Of a stretch of DNA of 64,000 nucleotides, positions 18,312 to 27,818 are shown in pieces. Position 1 is the first letter of the stretch, and each line of letters begins with the position of its first letter. Made by a program: the position numbers and the translations under genes. The notes beneath the pieces were generated by a model. The model worked only from the letters and a program-made list of their open reading frames with translations. It was not told where the DNA came from and did no database searches. This DNA is from a virus, in IMG/VR virus record IMGVR_UViG_3300047564_005910, positions 48,317 through 112,316 of that record; one strand, given 5' to 3'.

Positions 18312-19154
18312 TTATGTGTTAAAAAACGATGCGTCGTACGGTAATTCTTTTTCTATTATTACCTCTTTTTGCTCTTTATTTTGAACTCTAACTTTAACTT
18401 TTAAAACATCTGCTATATGTTGTTTATAGGTTTCTATGTACTTTAGAACGTTTTTAATAACGTTAGCAGGTAGTTTTTCAACAATTTTAGTTCTATTTTT
18501 AAACGTAAGACTTGCAAAATCGATCACTTGCTCATTAATTTGTACGGATATTATATATTTTGTTATTTCATTAATAAACGTATTACCGACAATCTCTCTA
18601 AGCTCTTCAGGTGTATCAACATTTAATTTAGTTGTTTTATGAAACTCTTTTTCGAGTTTATTTTCGGTCTCTAACTGAGGTACGTTACAAGTAACTGTAC
18701 ACTGTTCATGAGTAAAGCTTTCTTGAGTAAAAGTCTTTACATTTTCGTTTAAGTGCTTATAAACATCACTAATCAGAATTGTTGTTTTTATGTTTTCTTC
18801 TAGATTATTTTGTCTTTTTTCTTCGTCAGTAAAAGTAATAGTGTACTCATCAGATATATTTTCAATACGTGTTTTTAAAAAGATAAAAAGTTTATCGTAA
18901 GAGTTTAAACCACTATACACGCTACTATCAAAACAATTATCTTTTATAATTTTATTAAATGTTAGAACAAACTGTGTGTTATAAATTGGTGTATCGATAA
19001 CCGTCTTTAAGAGCTCTTTTAATTGCTCTGTTGTTAGAACTTTAAATTGTTGCTCGGTATTTTGTGTAGGTATAAAAACATTATACCCGCTACTTTTTTC
19101 TAGTGCCTCGAGAGAAGATAGTATAGCACTAAAACTAGTATTATTAGATTCCAT
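18312..19154 (-). CDS. Putative tape-measure/hub assembly chaperone, copy 2
   Basis: 280 residues, Lys/Glu/Thr-rich, no membrane segment. It shares with the next upstream gene the arrangement (short strand, I-N-x-x-x, L-x-F, then a K-L-P-A-x-V-I-x-N helix, here at about residues 230-240), so the two are probably paralogues. Both sit directly upstream of the tape-measure candidate, where contractile-tail phages encode chaperones; the T4 gp26/gp51 hub-assembly family is the likely relation. The family name is inferred from position and composition. Confidence 0.5.
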   Translation of the reverse strand: MESNNTSFSAILSSLEALEKSSGYNVFIPTQNTEQQFKVLTTEQLKELLKTVIDTPIYNTQFVLTFNKIIKDNCFDSSVYSGLNSYDKLFIFLKTRIENISDEYTITFTDEEKRQNNLEENIKTTILISDVYKHLNENVKTFTQESFTHEQCTVTCNVPQLETENKLEKEFHKTTKLNVDTPEELREIVGNTFINEITKYIISVQINEQVIDFASLTFKNRTKIVEKLPANVIKNVLKYIETYKQHIADVLKVKVRVQNKEQKEVIIEKELPYDASFFNT

Positions 19155-19176
19155 ATATTTTTTAAAACAAAAAAAG

Positions 19177-20103
19177 TCAACTTATAAAGCCGTCGCTAAA
19201 GTTTTTATCATACCCGGTACCACTAGGTGCTTGTTGTTCCGCTTCTTGTTTTTTAGCCATGTATGTTTCTAGTTTGCGACAAAAAATGTAGTATTCCCCT
19301 GGGGTACATTCTTCTATATACTCTGGAGTAAAATTACCAAACTTACATAATAAAAATATATTATCGTAAAGAGACAATAACTGGTCTCCGTATAATAATG
19401 TAATTAGACTTATATAGCTTTTAATATTAAAACTAAAGGGTATAAATTCACTTACCCCTTTAATGTGTTCTAGTAAATTTGTTTTTGAATATATTTCTAG
19501 TAAACTGTATATTTTTTTATAGAGGTTAGATATAACTTTTGCTGGTAGCTTTTGTATTGTTTGTATTTTTTCGTCAGTGTTAAACTTATAAATTTTAAAC
19601 TCTGTACCGTTAATTATTATGCTCTCTATGAAAGGTATACAAAATGTTTCGATATCATTCGTCTGTAATTGAGAGAGTTCGTTTGGTGTGGGTAGTTTAT
19701 ATTTTACTGTAATACCATTTTCTAGTGTATCGTCTTTTAATAGGTTTTTATAATCGATGCTTGATAGTTGTTTTATTATTTCTTCAATATTAATGTTAAG
19801 CTTAACATTTTTTTGTTGGGTGAGTTCTGCATAAACAATATTACCAATACTCATTGAGCGGATGTGGCTTAGTAGAATAAAATAATCAATTAAATTGAGC
19901 TCATTAATTTCTTCTTTAGTAAGGTTAGTAATTTCAGAAAAAATGTTATTAATGTTTAATAACACGATATCACTATCAGGTTCCCCTATTAGGCATTTTT
20001 GTATAATTTTAAGGTGTTTAAGTTTTAATTCTGAATAAGTTACATTTTTAGTATGCAGAAATGTTTTATATAAAAAAGATGCCATGTTAGTATATTTACG
20101 CAA
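19177..20103 (-). CDS. Putative tape-measure/hub assembly chaperone, copy 1
   Basis: 308 residues from the first ATG; an in-frame ATG at 20085 (MASFLYK) is an equally good start. The middle contains the KLPAKVISN segment shared with the gene at 18312. The C-terminus has an acidic/aromatic motif (CTPGEYYIFCRKLETYM) followed by a polar tail, reminiscent of T4-like hub-assembly proteins (gp26/gp51 type). It is 22 bases upstream of its paralogue. Confidence 0.5.
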   Translation of the reverse strand: MRKYTNMASFLYKTFLHTKNVTYSELKLKHLKIIQKCLIGEPDSDIVLLNINNIFSEITNLTKEEINELNLIDYFILLSHIRSMSIGNIVYAELTQQKNVKLNINIEEIIKQLSSIDYKNLLKDDTLENGITVKYKLPTPNELSQLQTNDIETFCIPFIESIIINGTEFKIYKFNTDEKIQTIQKLPAKVISNLYKKIYSLLEIYSKTNLLEHIKGVSEFIPFSFNIKSYISLITLLYGDQLLSLYDNIFLLCKFGNFTPEYIEECTPGEYYIFCRKLETYMAKKQEAEQQAPSGTGYDKNFSDGFIS

Positions 20104-20121
20104 TACAGAGCTAACTAGCCA

Positions 20122-20841
20122 CTATTGTGGCCCGTTAAAGTTTTGTATTGGAAAATCATTTAATACGTCATCTCTGCTTAGAGACTGGTTATCAGTAACT
20201 GAGTCAATAGTGTAGTAATGATATACAAATGTAGTCTCGCGAAGACGAGGGGTTGTTGAAGTAGAATAGTTAAACTCTTCTCCGACAACTGAAACGGGGC
20301 AAGCATCGTAAAAAGTATATTTTTGTGTAACGTGTGGAGGTTCGTCTCTAGAAATAACACCAAGTCTATACAGTGTAAAATTTGTGCGATATTGAGGAAA
20401 TTCTTTTGTGGCGACTAATCCGTAATGAGCAGTTGCAATGACCCAAGGACGAATAACATTGTCTGCAAAACTTACATTGGTATCTAAAAAGACAATCTGT
20501 AAGGGGGTATAAGCATCTCGGCCACCCCCAACTGTCGTACGTAAAAATCCATTGTATTGTAGACCTTCTGGGTTGGCTACCATACTTTCTCCAGGAAGCT
20601 GTATTGCTTGAGCAAAAAGACAGCCTTTTGTATTTTGAAGTCGCTCTTCTGTACATTTTTCAAGAGCTGTTTCAATGTTCCACTGCAATGGTTCAAACTC
20701 TAAAGCCTTTTTAATAGCATTTACAGGGCCAGTGAAATCATCAAACTGTAATACCCATTGAGCACCTTTAGGTATTGCAGTTGCTGGACGAGTTAAAAAC
20801 TCATCTAAAAAGTACGGGATACGGCTTTTAAATTCAGACAT
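20122..20841 (-). CDS. Tail-tube-fold baseplate protein (gp54/gp48-like)
   Basis: 239 residues. The layout resembles gp19: an early segment on choosing the tube axis (LFAQAIQLPGESMV, about 75-88), a central TVGGGRDAYTPLQIVFLD block, and a late FYDACPVSV strand. Proteins of this kind (T4 gp54 and gp48) are tube-like subunits that start tube growth on the baseplate. It directly follows gp19. A TTAAATA box lies 19 bases upstream. The exact T4 counterpart is not certain. Confidence 0.6.
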   Translation of the reverse strand: MSEFKSRIPYFLDEFLTRPATAIPKGAQWVLQFDDFTGPVNAIKKALEFEPLQWNIETALEKCTEERLQNTKGCLFAQAIQLPGESMVANPEGLQYNGFLRTTVGGGRDAYTPLQIVFLDTNVSFADNVIRPWVIATAHYGLVATKEFPQYRTNFTLYRLGVISRDEPPHVTQKYTFYDACPVSVVGEEFNYSTSTTPRLRETTFVYHYYTIDSVTDNQSLSRDDVLNDFPIQNFNGPQ

Positions 20842-20860
20842 ATAAACTAATATATATCTT

Positions 20861-20867
20861 TATTTAA
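20861..20867 (-). promoter_or_regulatory. Possible late-promoter box upstream of the gp54/48-like gene
   Basis: TTAAATA on the minus strand, 19 bases before the start at 20841, in the gap after gp19. The spacing is longer than at the other sites, so support is weak. Confidence 0.3.
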
Positions 20868-20883
20868 GGGTAAATTTATGTTA

Positions 20884-21438
20884 TTAGTTACCAGAAAATA
20901 CTGTTGGAGAAAGACTTGCTTGGGTTACTCTCCAGTATTGATAAGCGAGAACAGCGGGTACTGTTACAATTTGGCCGTTGTCGCCCATATTATATGTCGA
21001 CTCCCCAACACTTTGTACATATGCACCAACTAATGTATAATTACGAATTGGTTGCATTTGAGAATTTAGTAAAGCCATAATAATTGTTGAAGCAGGACCT
21101 GGTGTTTTGTAAGAACCGGTTGATGTAGAATCGTCAAATGTATTAAATGTAGCGTTTTCTAAAGCTATACGAATTTTATAATCAGAATCGCAACGGAATG
21201 TTACGTTATAGGCATCTGAGCCTGGATATGTAGCTGTACCAGGTACGTTAAACTGAAGCCCCATAAAGGGTACCGGGACGTTTGTTACTGCTCTCCCTGG
21301 TAGGTTTGCTGTTTCAAGGTATACCAACTCGTCATCGGTAAAATTAGTATTTGCTAATCTAATTAGACGAAATTGAAACTGACGTGCGAAGTCTTTGTCG
21401 CGCGCTACTCTATAGAAGTCTGAGATGTTTTGTGCCAT
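20884..21438 (-). CDS. 19: Tail tube protein gp19
   Basis: 184 residues, close to T4 gp19 (163). The N-terminus (DFYRVARDKDFARQFQFRL) and the segment ETANLPGRAVTNVPVPFMGL are characteristic of T4-type tube subunits, which stack as hexameric rings to form the DNA channel. It lies directly after gp18 as in T4. An ATAAATA box lies 10 bases before the start, giving it a promoter of its own as well as read-through from gp18. Confidence 0.9.
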   Translation of the reverse strand: MAQNISDFYRVARDKDFARQFQFRLIRLANTNFTDDELVYLETANLPGRAVTNVPVPFMGLQFNVPGTATYPGSDAYNVTFRCDSDYKIRIALENATFNTFDDSTSTGSYKTPGPASTIIMALLNSQMQPIRNYTLVGAYVQSVGESTYNMGDNGQIVTVPAVLAYQYWRVTQASLSPTVFSGN

Positions 21439-21448
21439 ATGTTTTAAT

Positions 21449-21455
21449 TATTTAT
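21449..21455 (-). promoter_or_regulatory. Late-promoter-like box upstream of gp19
   Basis: ATAAATA on the minus strand, preceded by A and 10 bases from the gp19 ATG, within the 20-base gap after gp18. It matches the core of the T4 late promoter. Confidence 0.5.
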
Positions 21456-21458
21456 TCT

Positions 21459-23888
21459 TTAAATCAATTCTTGGAAGTTTTGTCCAGTTCTTGTTGCAAT
21501 GAAGTTGACTAATATAAACTCAGCGGCGCGAACCGGCTTAACGTATATATCTACCGCCATTTCATTACGGTCTATTAAATCAGGTGTATTGTTTCTTTCG
21601 TCACAAACAATTAGGTAATCGTATAAACCTTGTGTTGTTTTTGCTAACTCAAACACTGGTATAATGTCGTTTACTAAACGGGTACGTGTAAATGCTGTAT
21701 TTGGTTCAAATACGTAGTATTTAACTACACTCATTACTGCTTTTTCTAAAACCAAGAACAAGCGACGTACATTAATTCTATCAAATGCTGATGGCTTGTC
21801 TTGTAGTGTTTTTTGCCCGAATACAACAAAACCATCTCCAGAGAAGAATACAACAGGGTTAACACCGATATTGTATAAGAAGTCTCTTTGCTTTTGATTT
21901 GGATTAAACGCTAAATCTATTGCATTATTAACAACGCCGCGGTTTAGGCCAGCTGGAGCAATCCATGGTTGAGTTGCAGCATCGGTACGGGCAATGACAG
22001 CAGCAGCATAAGCCGAGAACGGCATCCAGAATTGCTTGTCGGCATACGGATCATATGCTTTTACCCAGTTGCCATAAGCTACAGAATAGTTTGAATTAAT
22101 TCCAGCGTATAGATTCTTAAGAGGCTTAAAGATGTTAATAGAGAACGTGTTACCTCTGAATGCTAATGTCTTGGCATTTTCCCCGTTGACAAATATTTGT
22201 CTTAGCGGATCTGAAAGGAAGATACAATCTCTACGGGTATTTTCAACAAAGTTATTGAATACATTGAACATCGATCTCCATTTACCGATTAGTTGTGAAT
22301 CAGTTACAAAAAGATCTGATAAGTTTGCTGCTTTTTCATCATTATACCCTGTTGATGCAGATGCATTAGAATAAATTGTTGAAAGACCGGCGTCGCAAAC
22401 TACGTCAATAGCTGCGGTTTCTGTTGATTCAACAAGTGATAAAGCACGTTGAACTTTATCTACTACATTACCAATTTCTTTATTTTGAGTTCTATTAAAT
22501 ACAGGGTTATAAACACTACCTGTGAATAGTGCTTTGCCTTCTTGCTTAATACGTACAGCCGAAGCTGGGGTTGTTGAGTTAGGTACTATCCAATTGTCTT
22601 CAGCTACAGAAGGGTTAACGTATAATTTTAAGTTTGCAGAACGATCGTTAATAATATCTTGAATATAAAACGTACGCTCAATGCCACCTAAATCTGCAGC
22701 TGTTTTTCTATTCTTATTAAATGAACCAATCCATGACTCAGCAAGAGAAGCAGCTAATACTTGTGGTTCGTATATTGAGTTACGAACTTTAAATACAGTG
22801 ATTACGACACTATCGTTATAGTACGGGTTACTAAAGTTAAATTGTGGTATACCTTCAATTGTTTCCGAAATACTATTAGATCCTTGCTTTGTAAAGTCAG
22901 CTGATAAAGCGAAACTTAAGCGATCCTGGGTGACCTGTGCAAATTTGTTGGTACCTGTTAAAGCAAATATTTGAGAAGCAGCTGTAAAATTAGAATCAGG
23001 GCCAAACTCTGAGTTATCAGAGATGTTTACATAATATCCTTCAAATGCTTCATTAATGGTTGTTTGTCTTTGGTTAAGAATTATTAACCCAGCATTTACT
23101 TCGTTAAGATTTGGATCATAATTCGGTGTACCAGCTACCGTTGTTTGTACTGATGATGTACCAATAGAGAACGATACTGATGAATTGTCTGCATCTAAGC
23201 TGTTGATCTGATATGTATTTGGTGTTGGGTCAATTGAAAAGGCGGGTGTGCTGCTTGAAAATACAACAATGTTACTAGGTATTACCCCAGTTAATTGATT
23301 AGCAATTGTTTTGTTTTCATCATTAACTGTAGATGTTGCTGATACCGCAAGGTTAGTTAATGTGTTTTTTATGAAATTGACAACTATACTTGTCGAAGAT
23401 GTTGGTACTGTGACAGATACGTTTTGATACGCTGTTACTGTTGTTGTTGAAGTGGTCGTTGAACCAGTACCAATCCATTTAATATTACCTTGTACAAAGT
23501 TATTATACTCAGTACCGTTCAAGTTAATATGCTTGGGGGCACCGATATTGTATGAACTTACTGACTTAGTAACCGGGTATAGTAGGGCGCTATACTCAGA
23601 TGAAAAAACTTCCCCGGAGCCAGAGCCATAAGGTAAACGAGTTGTTAAAAGAGTTGCTGGAGAATTTAATACTTCTTTACATGAATGATAGAAATATCTT
23701 TCAGCTGCGGTTTGGGGCTGACCGTAAATTTGTTCAAACTCAGAAATTGTTGTAACGAGGTTTACTTCGTCAGTAGGCCCTTGAGCAGCGAAACCCGCTA
23801 TATAGACATTAGTTCCACCACCAACCTGTTGGTTAAATGATAAATCTGTCTCTGTGATCTGTACACCTGGTGAATTTATTACTCGCAT
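21459..23888 (-). CDS. 18: Contractile tail sheath protein gp18
   Basis: 809 residues (T4 gp18: 659). The N-terminus (RVINSPGVQITETDLSF) and the next segment ending in IAGFAAQGPTDEVNLVTT are typical of sheath proteins, and the C-terminal 200 residues contain the conserved sheath core (NPVVFFSGDGFVVFGQKT; then a long helix and FILVNFIATRTGQNFQE). The extra length falls in the protruding domains (residues about 120-340, Ser/Thr-rich). The sheath contracts to drive the tube through the host envelope. It is preceded by an ATAAATA box and followed by gp19. Confidence 0.93.
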   Translation of the reverse strand: MRVINSPGVQITETDLSFNQQVGGGTNVYIAGFAAQGPTDEVNLVTTISEFEQIYGQPQTAAERYFYHSCKEVLNSPATLLTTRLPYGSGSGEVFSSEYSALLYPVTKSVSSYNIGAPKHINLNGTEYNNFVQGNIKWIGTGSTTTSTTTVTAYQNVSVTVPTSSTSIVVNFIKNTLTNLAVSATSTVNDENKTIANQLTGVIPSNIVVFSSSTPAFSIDPTPNTYQINSLDADNSSVSFSIGTSSVQTTVAGTPNYDPNLNEVNAGLIILNQRQTTINEAFEGYYVNISDNSEFGPDSNFTAASQIFALTGTNKFAQVTQDRLSFALSADFTKQGSNSISETIEGIPQFNFSNPYYNDSVVITVFKVRNSIYEPQVLAASLAESWIGSFNKNRKTAADLGGIERTFYIQDIINDRSANLKLYVNPSVAEDNWIVPNSTTPASAVRIKQEGKALFTGSVYNPVFNRTQNKEIGNVVDKVQRALSLVESTETAAIDVVCDAGLSTIYSNASASTGYNDEKAANLSDLFVTDSQLIGKWRSMFNVFNNFVENTRRDCIFLSDPLRQIFVNGENAKTLAFRGNTFSINIFKPLKNLYAGINSNYSVAYGNWVKAYDPYADKQFWMPFSAYAAAVIARTDAATQPWIAPAGLNRGVVNNAIDLAFNPNQKQRDFLYNIGVNPVVFFSGDGFVVFGQKTLQDKPSAFDRINVRRLFLVLEKAVMSVVKYYVFEPNTAFTRTRLVNDIIPVFELAKTTQGLYDYLIVCDERNNTPDLIDRNEMAVDIYVKPVRAAEFILVNFIATRTGQNFQELI

Positions 23889-23901
23889 ATTATTGTAATA
23901 T

Positions 23902-23908
23902 TATTTAT
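23902..23908 (-). promoter_or_regulatory. Late-promoter-like box upstream of gp18
   Basis: ATAAATA on the minus strand (in context GAATAAATAATA), 13 bases before the gp18 ATG. It matches the T4 late-promoter core read by gp55; the predicted mRNA leader would be about 7 bases. Confidence 0.55.
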
Positions 23909-23926
23909 TCTAAATCAGGTACTTTT

Positions 23927-24538
23927 TTAATTCTTTGATAGAAAAACATCTAATTGCCCAAATGTAAACTCAACACTAGACTCTAAAATTTCAGAATCTC
24001 TGTAATTGTAATTAATACCGGCTAAATTAGTTATAAAGGCATTATAATAGCGGAATTCGATTGTTCTTTGATTGTATTCGTTTAAACCTATAACTGAAAG
24101 TATAGTTTGATACTCTGTCAAAAGACCGTTACGGCTCACACTGTCACTATCTAACGGCTTCATTGAAGTTGGTGTTTTAACGTCGTAAATACTTTCTCTA
24201 GGGGTATTCATTAAAGCTAACCATTTCCATAAAACCCAGTAATTTTTAAACTGATTATCAATAATAAAATTAACATTTAGTGGAGGGTACGCCGGACGAG
24301 AATGACTAGATATATTGACACTTTGACCTGCAAAGCGTAGTTCTACAGGGGGCACGCTAATAGGGGGCACGATCCCTCCGTATATACTAAGTTGTACTGA
24401 TTCTAAATCTAAATTTTTATCTGTTATAGCAGCATCTTTAAAAATTTTTGGTAAATTAAAGACTAGTAAAAATTTATCTTTACTCGGGCGGTTAAGATTC
24501 GACTGCAGCGCTGGATTTTCTAAACATTCTTCGGCCAT
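23927..24538 (-). CDS. Tail-tube-fold protein between gp17 and gp18
   Basis: The ATG at 24538 is chosen because it follows the gp17 stop by one base; an upstream in-frame ATG at 24577 would lie inside gp17. The 203-203-residue-range product contains the tube-like order of strands: a VPP-x-G-x-rich pair (residues about 55-75), a PPLNVNFIIDNQFKNYWVLWKWL segment and a closing DSEILESSVEFTFGQLDVF strand. This suggests a gp19-like fold, perhaps a tail terminator or second tube protein. T4 has no gene at this position. The function is inferred. Confidence 0.55.
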   Translation of the reverse strand: MAEECLENPALQSNLNRPSKDKFLLVFNLPKIFKDAAITDKNLDLESVQLSIYGGIVPPISVPPVELRFAGQSVNISSHSRPAYPPLNVNFIIDNQFKNYWVLWKWLALMNTPRESIYDVKTPTSMKPLDSDSVSRNGLLTEYQTILSVIGLNEYNQRTIEFRYYNAFITNLAGINYNYRDSEILESSVEFTFGQLDVFLSKN

Positions 24539-24539
24539 A

Positions 24540-26306
24540 TTATAAAGGTTTAAACCCAAGAGATAATAAATCATCAAAATCGCTTGTGTTGTACATATTA
24601 TTTAATTCTTCTTCACTTATAAGTGGGGTGTAGCCTGTAGGGTCTGTTTCTTGATTTTTATTTTCTAAAACCTTAAAATTGTTTAAGTCTTTTAAAATAT
24701 ATAAACTTGGATCAGGATCGTAAAAATCACCAGGTAGTATTTTTAACGGTTTACCCTGATCGTCAAATTCCTCAACATTAAAATACTGCTGACATAAATC
24801 AGGTTCTAGTATAAAAAGAGCCCAGTTAAGAGCCATAACTCTATCGTCATAAAAATTATCATTCTTTTTTCTATATGTACCGTTTGGGTACCGAACAAAA
24901 GTTTCTAACTCTTTTATTGTTTCAATGTCATGTACAAAAACAGCTTGAATAAAGTTTAACCAATAGCGCATATTTGCAACGCTTGAAAATCTTAAATTGT
25001 TGTGACTGTAAACTCCTAAATGTCTCGTGTTTGCATATGACCCTGTATTGGCTAACTTAGAATAACAGACAATTTTTTCATATTCATGTTTATGAAACAA
25101 AGCATCAATAACTTGAGCGCCACAGTTATTGCGTTCAATTATGATTGGTGGGCGTCCCCAAGAGTTTAATATAACATTTAGTTGGTTGGCAAAATAGTAC
25201 GGTTCAATAATACTAGTACTATAAACACCAACTTGTTTTATATCTGTTAAATCCGTAATATCTAAAATTTGTACAACAGAAGCGGCGCGACCAATCCCCT
25301 CCCCGACATCAACCCCAAAAATGTAAAGTTTTTTTGGATCCGGCATTTCAAAAACTTTATAACTTTTGTTTTCGTTTTCCCAAATGGGTGGCTTACGCTG
25401 CTCTTTAAATCGTTCAATAACTGCAGCGCCAACCGCTGAGCTACCCTCATCTAAAAACGTGTTACCAAATTCTTGTTGAAAGCCTTCTTCAGAACCTAAA
25501 GCAGCTACCATCTGTTTACGCCACTTTTCTGTACGACCAGGTACGTCCCACCAATCAATTCTTTCAGCATGCCATCCGTTTGTGCCCTTTTCAGCGCCAG
25601 AATAAATTTCATAAAACTTATTACCAACACCGTTTGGCGTACTGACCATAAAAATTTTTGTTTTCTTACCAGATGAAATGATCGGTATAACGGATTTCCA
25701 AAACTCGTCCATAAAGTTAGGCTCAATAAACGCAGCTTCGTCAATGATTAGAATTGAAGCTGTGTCGCCACGAGCAGCAGTTGATGTTGTTGTACTAATA
25801 CCAATACTTGAACCGTTTGCAAACGTTACACCTGTTTTACCATATTCTTTAACACCAGGCTTAAGATAGTTGGGTAACATTTCATATGCTAAACGAACAC
25901 GTTTAAAAATATTAATAGCTGTACTTTCTTTGTTGGCAACAATAATAACTCTTTGATCGTCAAAGAAGCATGTGTTCCAAAGTGCGTAGATAGTACTAAT
26001 TGTTGTCTTACCGCATTGACGTGAGGCTAATACGCAAACAAACCTATTCTCAGATAAGCTCTTTAACGCCTTTTTTTGAGCTTTATAAAGTTCAATTTTT
26101 ATTTTACCAAGATCTAAGTTAACTATATAGAAATGATTTTCCGCAAAGTGTACAATATTTTCTTTACACTTCTTTAACTCTTTGACCATTTTCGGAGTCC
26201 ATTTAAACTCCGCATCTTCATTAGGTAAATTTTTATCTCCCCGATAAAAATGTGAATCACTTACTGGGTCGTTAATTATGTCGATGTCTTCTGTATTATC
26301 AGGCAT
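24540..26306 (-). CDS. 17: Terminase large subunit gp17 (DNA-packaging ATPase and nuclease)
   Basis: 588 residues (T4 gp17: 610). The ATPase domain shows Walker A SRQCGKTT (95-102), Walker B ILIIDE (185-190) and the coupling motif STPNG (222-226). The C-terminal RNase H-like nuclease has its first acidic residue in FGVDVGEG (about residue 330) and a late NFYDDRVMAL motif near residue 485. It cuts concatemers and pumps DNA into the prohead through the portal. It follows the 132-residue gene by 10 bases and is followed immediately by the tube-fold gene. Confidence 0.95.
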   Translation of the reverse strand: MPDNTEDIDIINDPVSDSHFYRGDKNLPNEDAEFKWTPKMVKELKKCKENIVHFAENHFYIVNLDLGKIKIELYKAQKKALKSLSENRFVCVLASRQCGKTTISTIYALWNTCFFDDQRVIIVANKESTAINIFKRVRLAYEMLPNYLKPGVKEYGKTGVTFANGSSIGISTTTSTAARGDTASILIIDEAAFIEPNFMDEFWKSVIPIISSGKKTKIFMVSTPNGVGNKFYEIYSGAEKGTNGWHAERIDWWDVPGRTEKWRKQMVAALGSEEGFQQEFGNTFLDEGSSAVGAAVIERFKEQRKPPIWENENKSYKVFEMPDPKKLYIFGVDVGEGIGRAASVVQILDITDLTDIKQVGVYSTSIIEPYYFANQLNVILNSWGRPPIIIERNNCGAQVIDALFHKHEYEKIVCYSKLANTGSYANTRHLGVYSHNNLRFSSVANMRYWLNFIQAVFVHDIETIKELETFVRYPNGTYRKKNDNFYDDRVMALNWALFILEPDLCQQYFNVEEFDDQGKPLKILPGDFYDPDPSLYILKDLNNFKVLENKNQETDPTGYTPLISEEELNNMYNTSDFDDLLSLGFKPL

Positions 26307-26316
26307 GCATAGTTAA

Positions 26317-26715
26317 TTATGAGCCTTGACCACTATTTAACATACCAATAAGTGTAGATCTAATATGCTCTATAAGAGCATCTTTATCGTGATGATTTTT
26401 TGCATGCATAATGTGCACTTTTTCCCCGTTTAAATCGTAACCTAAAATTACATATGCTCTTAAAAACTCTTCGCAAATATTGCTTAAATGTTCAAGATCT
26501 TTTAATTTATTTTGTTTTAAAGTTGTTACGTCGTAAAAACGTAAAAATGCTTGCTTAATAACTTCATCAACGTCCGGGGGTATCGGTATTTGATTTATAT
26601 CTTCAACATTGACAGAACTTAAATTTACACCACTTAATCCAACAGAAATAACTGGCGCCTTTTTTAGGCGAGTTTTTTTCTTTTTTTTCTCGGGTTGTTT
26701 ATCTTGTCGTGGCAT
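26317..26715 (-). CDS. Unknown basic protein at the head of the terminase-tail operon
   Basis: 132 residues. Lys-rich N-terminus (about residues 8-19) followed by a helical domain (about 48-130) containing the pair NHHDKD near residue 107. No family recognised. It is the first gene after an ATAAATA box and lies 10 bases before gp17, the place where T4 has gp16; a role in packaging (small-terminase analogue) is possible, but the gp16 pattern is better in the gene at 7706-8209. Confidence 0.55.
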   Translation of the reverse strand: MPRQDKQPEKKKKKTRLKKAPVISVGLSGVNLSSVNVEDINQIPIPPDVDEVIKQAFLRFYDVTTLKQNKLKDLEHLSNICEEFLRAYVILGYDLNGEKVHIMHAKNHHDKDALIEHIRSTLIGMLNSGQGS

Positions 26716-26722
26716 AAAAAAA

Positions 26723-26729
26723 TATTTAT
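26723..26729 (-). promoter_or_regulatory. Late-promoter-like box upstream of the terminase-tail operon
   Basis: AATAAATA on the minus strand, 7 bases before the ATG at 26715. It sits inside the 11-base gap between an early-type gene and the structural operon, so it marks the probable switch from replication to late genes on this strand. Confidence 0.5.
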
Positions 26730-27052
26730 TTTGTTTTATTTGTGTAACTTTCTGCTTTATTGTTTATGCCAAACTTTACAAGATAACTAATAATGACTTC
26801 TGCAGAGTCTGTTTTAACTTTTAACCGTCCTGGTATAAACTGACCTCCATCATACAACTCTATAGACGACTCTCCGACGTAAGGGTCGTTTAAGTAACAC
26901 GTACAAAATATGGAGGCTCCTTTAGGGTCAATTACAATTGTCCAAACTCGTGAGTCTGCATTACTGTATTCTGTAAAAAGTTTATGAGCGTAGTAACCGC
27001 TATCCCGTAAACGTTTTAGAAAATAACCTAGGGTTGTTATCTTATTTGACAT
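26726..27052 (-). CDS. Conserved-looking small protein downstream of the clamp gene
   Basis: 108 residues. N-terminal helix (TTLGYFLKRLRDSGYYAHKL), then alternating strands with VWTIVIDPKGASIFCTCY (residues about 36-53). This N-terminal helix plus V-D-P-x-G-A-S strand pattern recurs in small proteins of marine T4-like phages, to my memory, without known function. It is the last gene of the replication block, 28 bases after gp45. Confidence 0.55.
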   Translation of the reverse strand: MSNKITTLGYFLKRLRDSGYYAHKLFTEYSNADSRVWTIVIDPKGASIFCTCYLNDPYVGESSIELYDGGQFIPGRLKVKTDSAEVIISYLVKFGINNKAESYTNKTK

Positions 27053-27080
27053 ATATACTATTATCTTATACTACAAGAGT

Positions 27081-27818
27081 TTATTTTACAAGGGCTGATA
27101 TAATAAATTTAGTGTTTATTAAGCTTGTATAATTTTCAAATAACAGTATTTTAAGGTTGTTGTTTATTTTTACTAAAAATTGCTGTTGGCCTAACCCGCT
27201 TAGCACCCGGAAGTTTTCTAAATTTAAAGGTATGTTATCTGTTATCTCTTTACCGTTATATTCATTAGTTATGAGGTATGTAATATTGTTAACGTTTTGT
27301 CTTTGATGGTCGTTAAGCTCTGCGTATACTTTCTCCTCCCGGGTAAAGAAATATAATTTGTCTGTATCAGTAGCTATAGAACTACCTTTTAATATTTCGT
27401 TAAATTTTGTATTTGTTAATTCAAACTGACTATCAAACTCTAACTGTTGTATTTTTTGAGGATTAACAGGACTTTTTTGTATATAACTATCATCAATTAA
27501 GAAGTAGTTAAACTTTAACCCCGCTGTATCATATTTTAAAGAGTTGTTTGTAACAGTTAGTGTAATCTCAGGCTGTTCAACACATTCAAGTAAACGAATA
27601 AACTTCTTTATATCAGGTATGTTTAACTTGGGCACGTTTAAGCTACCTGTTTCAACTTTATACTCAGCGTATAAAACTACACTACCGTCGTTTGAATTAC
27701 ACGTAGTATATATTTTGTTTGTATCAATACAAAGAGAGGCATTATCTGTTAATTTACTAACAGGTAACAAAAATTGCCGTAAAAATATATCTTTACTAAA
27801 TGTTATTTTTTTATCCAC
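27081..27818 (-). CDS. 45: DNA polymerase sliding clamp gp45
   Basis: 245 residues (T4 gp45: 228), with the all-over alternating strand pattern of the clamp fold and a typical start (MDKKITFSKDIFLRQFLLPVSKLTDNASL). T4 gp45 trimers encircle DNA, tether gp43 and, on activated DNA, stimulate late transcription together with gp33 and gp55. The start overlaps the preceding 125-residue gene by 16 bases. The assignment rests on fold pattern and on the surrounding replication genes. Confidence 0.75.
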   Translation of the reverse strand: MDKKITFSKDIFLRQFLLPVSKLTDNASLCIDTNKIYTTCNSNDGSVVLYAEYKVETGSLNVPKLNIPDIKKFIRLLECVEQPEITLTVTNNSLKYDTAGLKFNYFLIDDSYIQKSPVNPQKIQQLEFDSQFELTNTKFNEILKGSSIATDTDKLYFFTREEKVYAELNDHQRQNVNNITYLITNEYNGKEITDNIPLNLENFRVLSGLGQQQFLVKINNNLKILLFENYTSLINTKFIISALVK

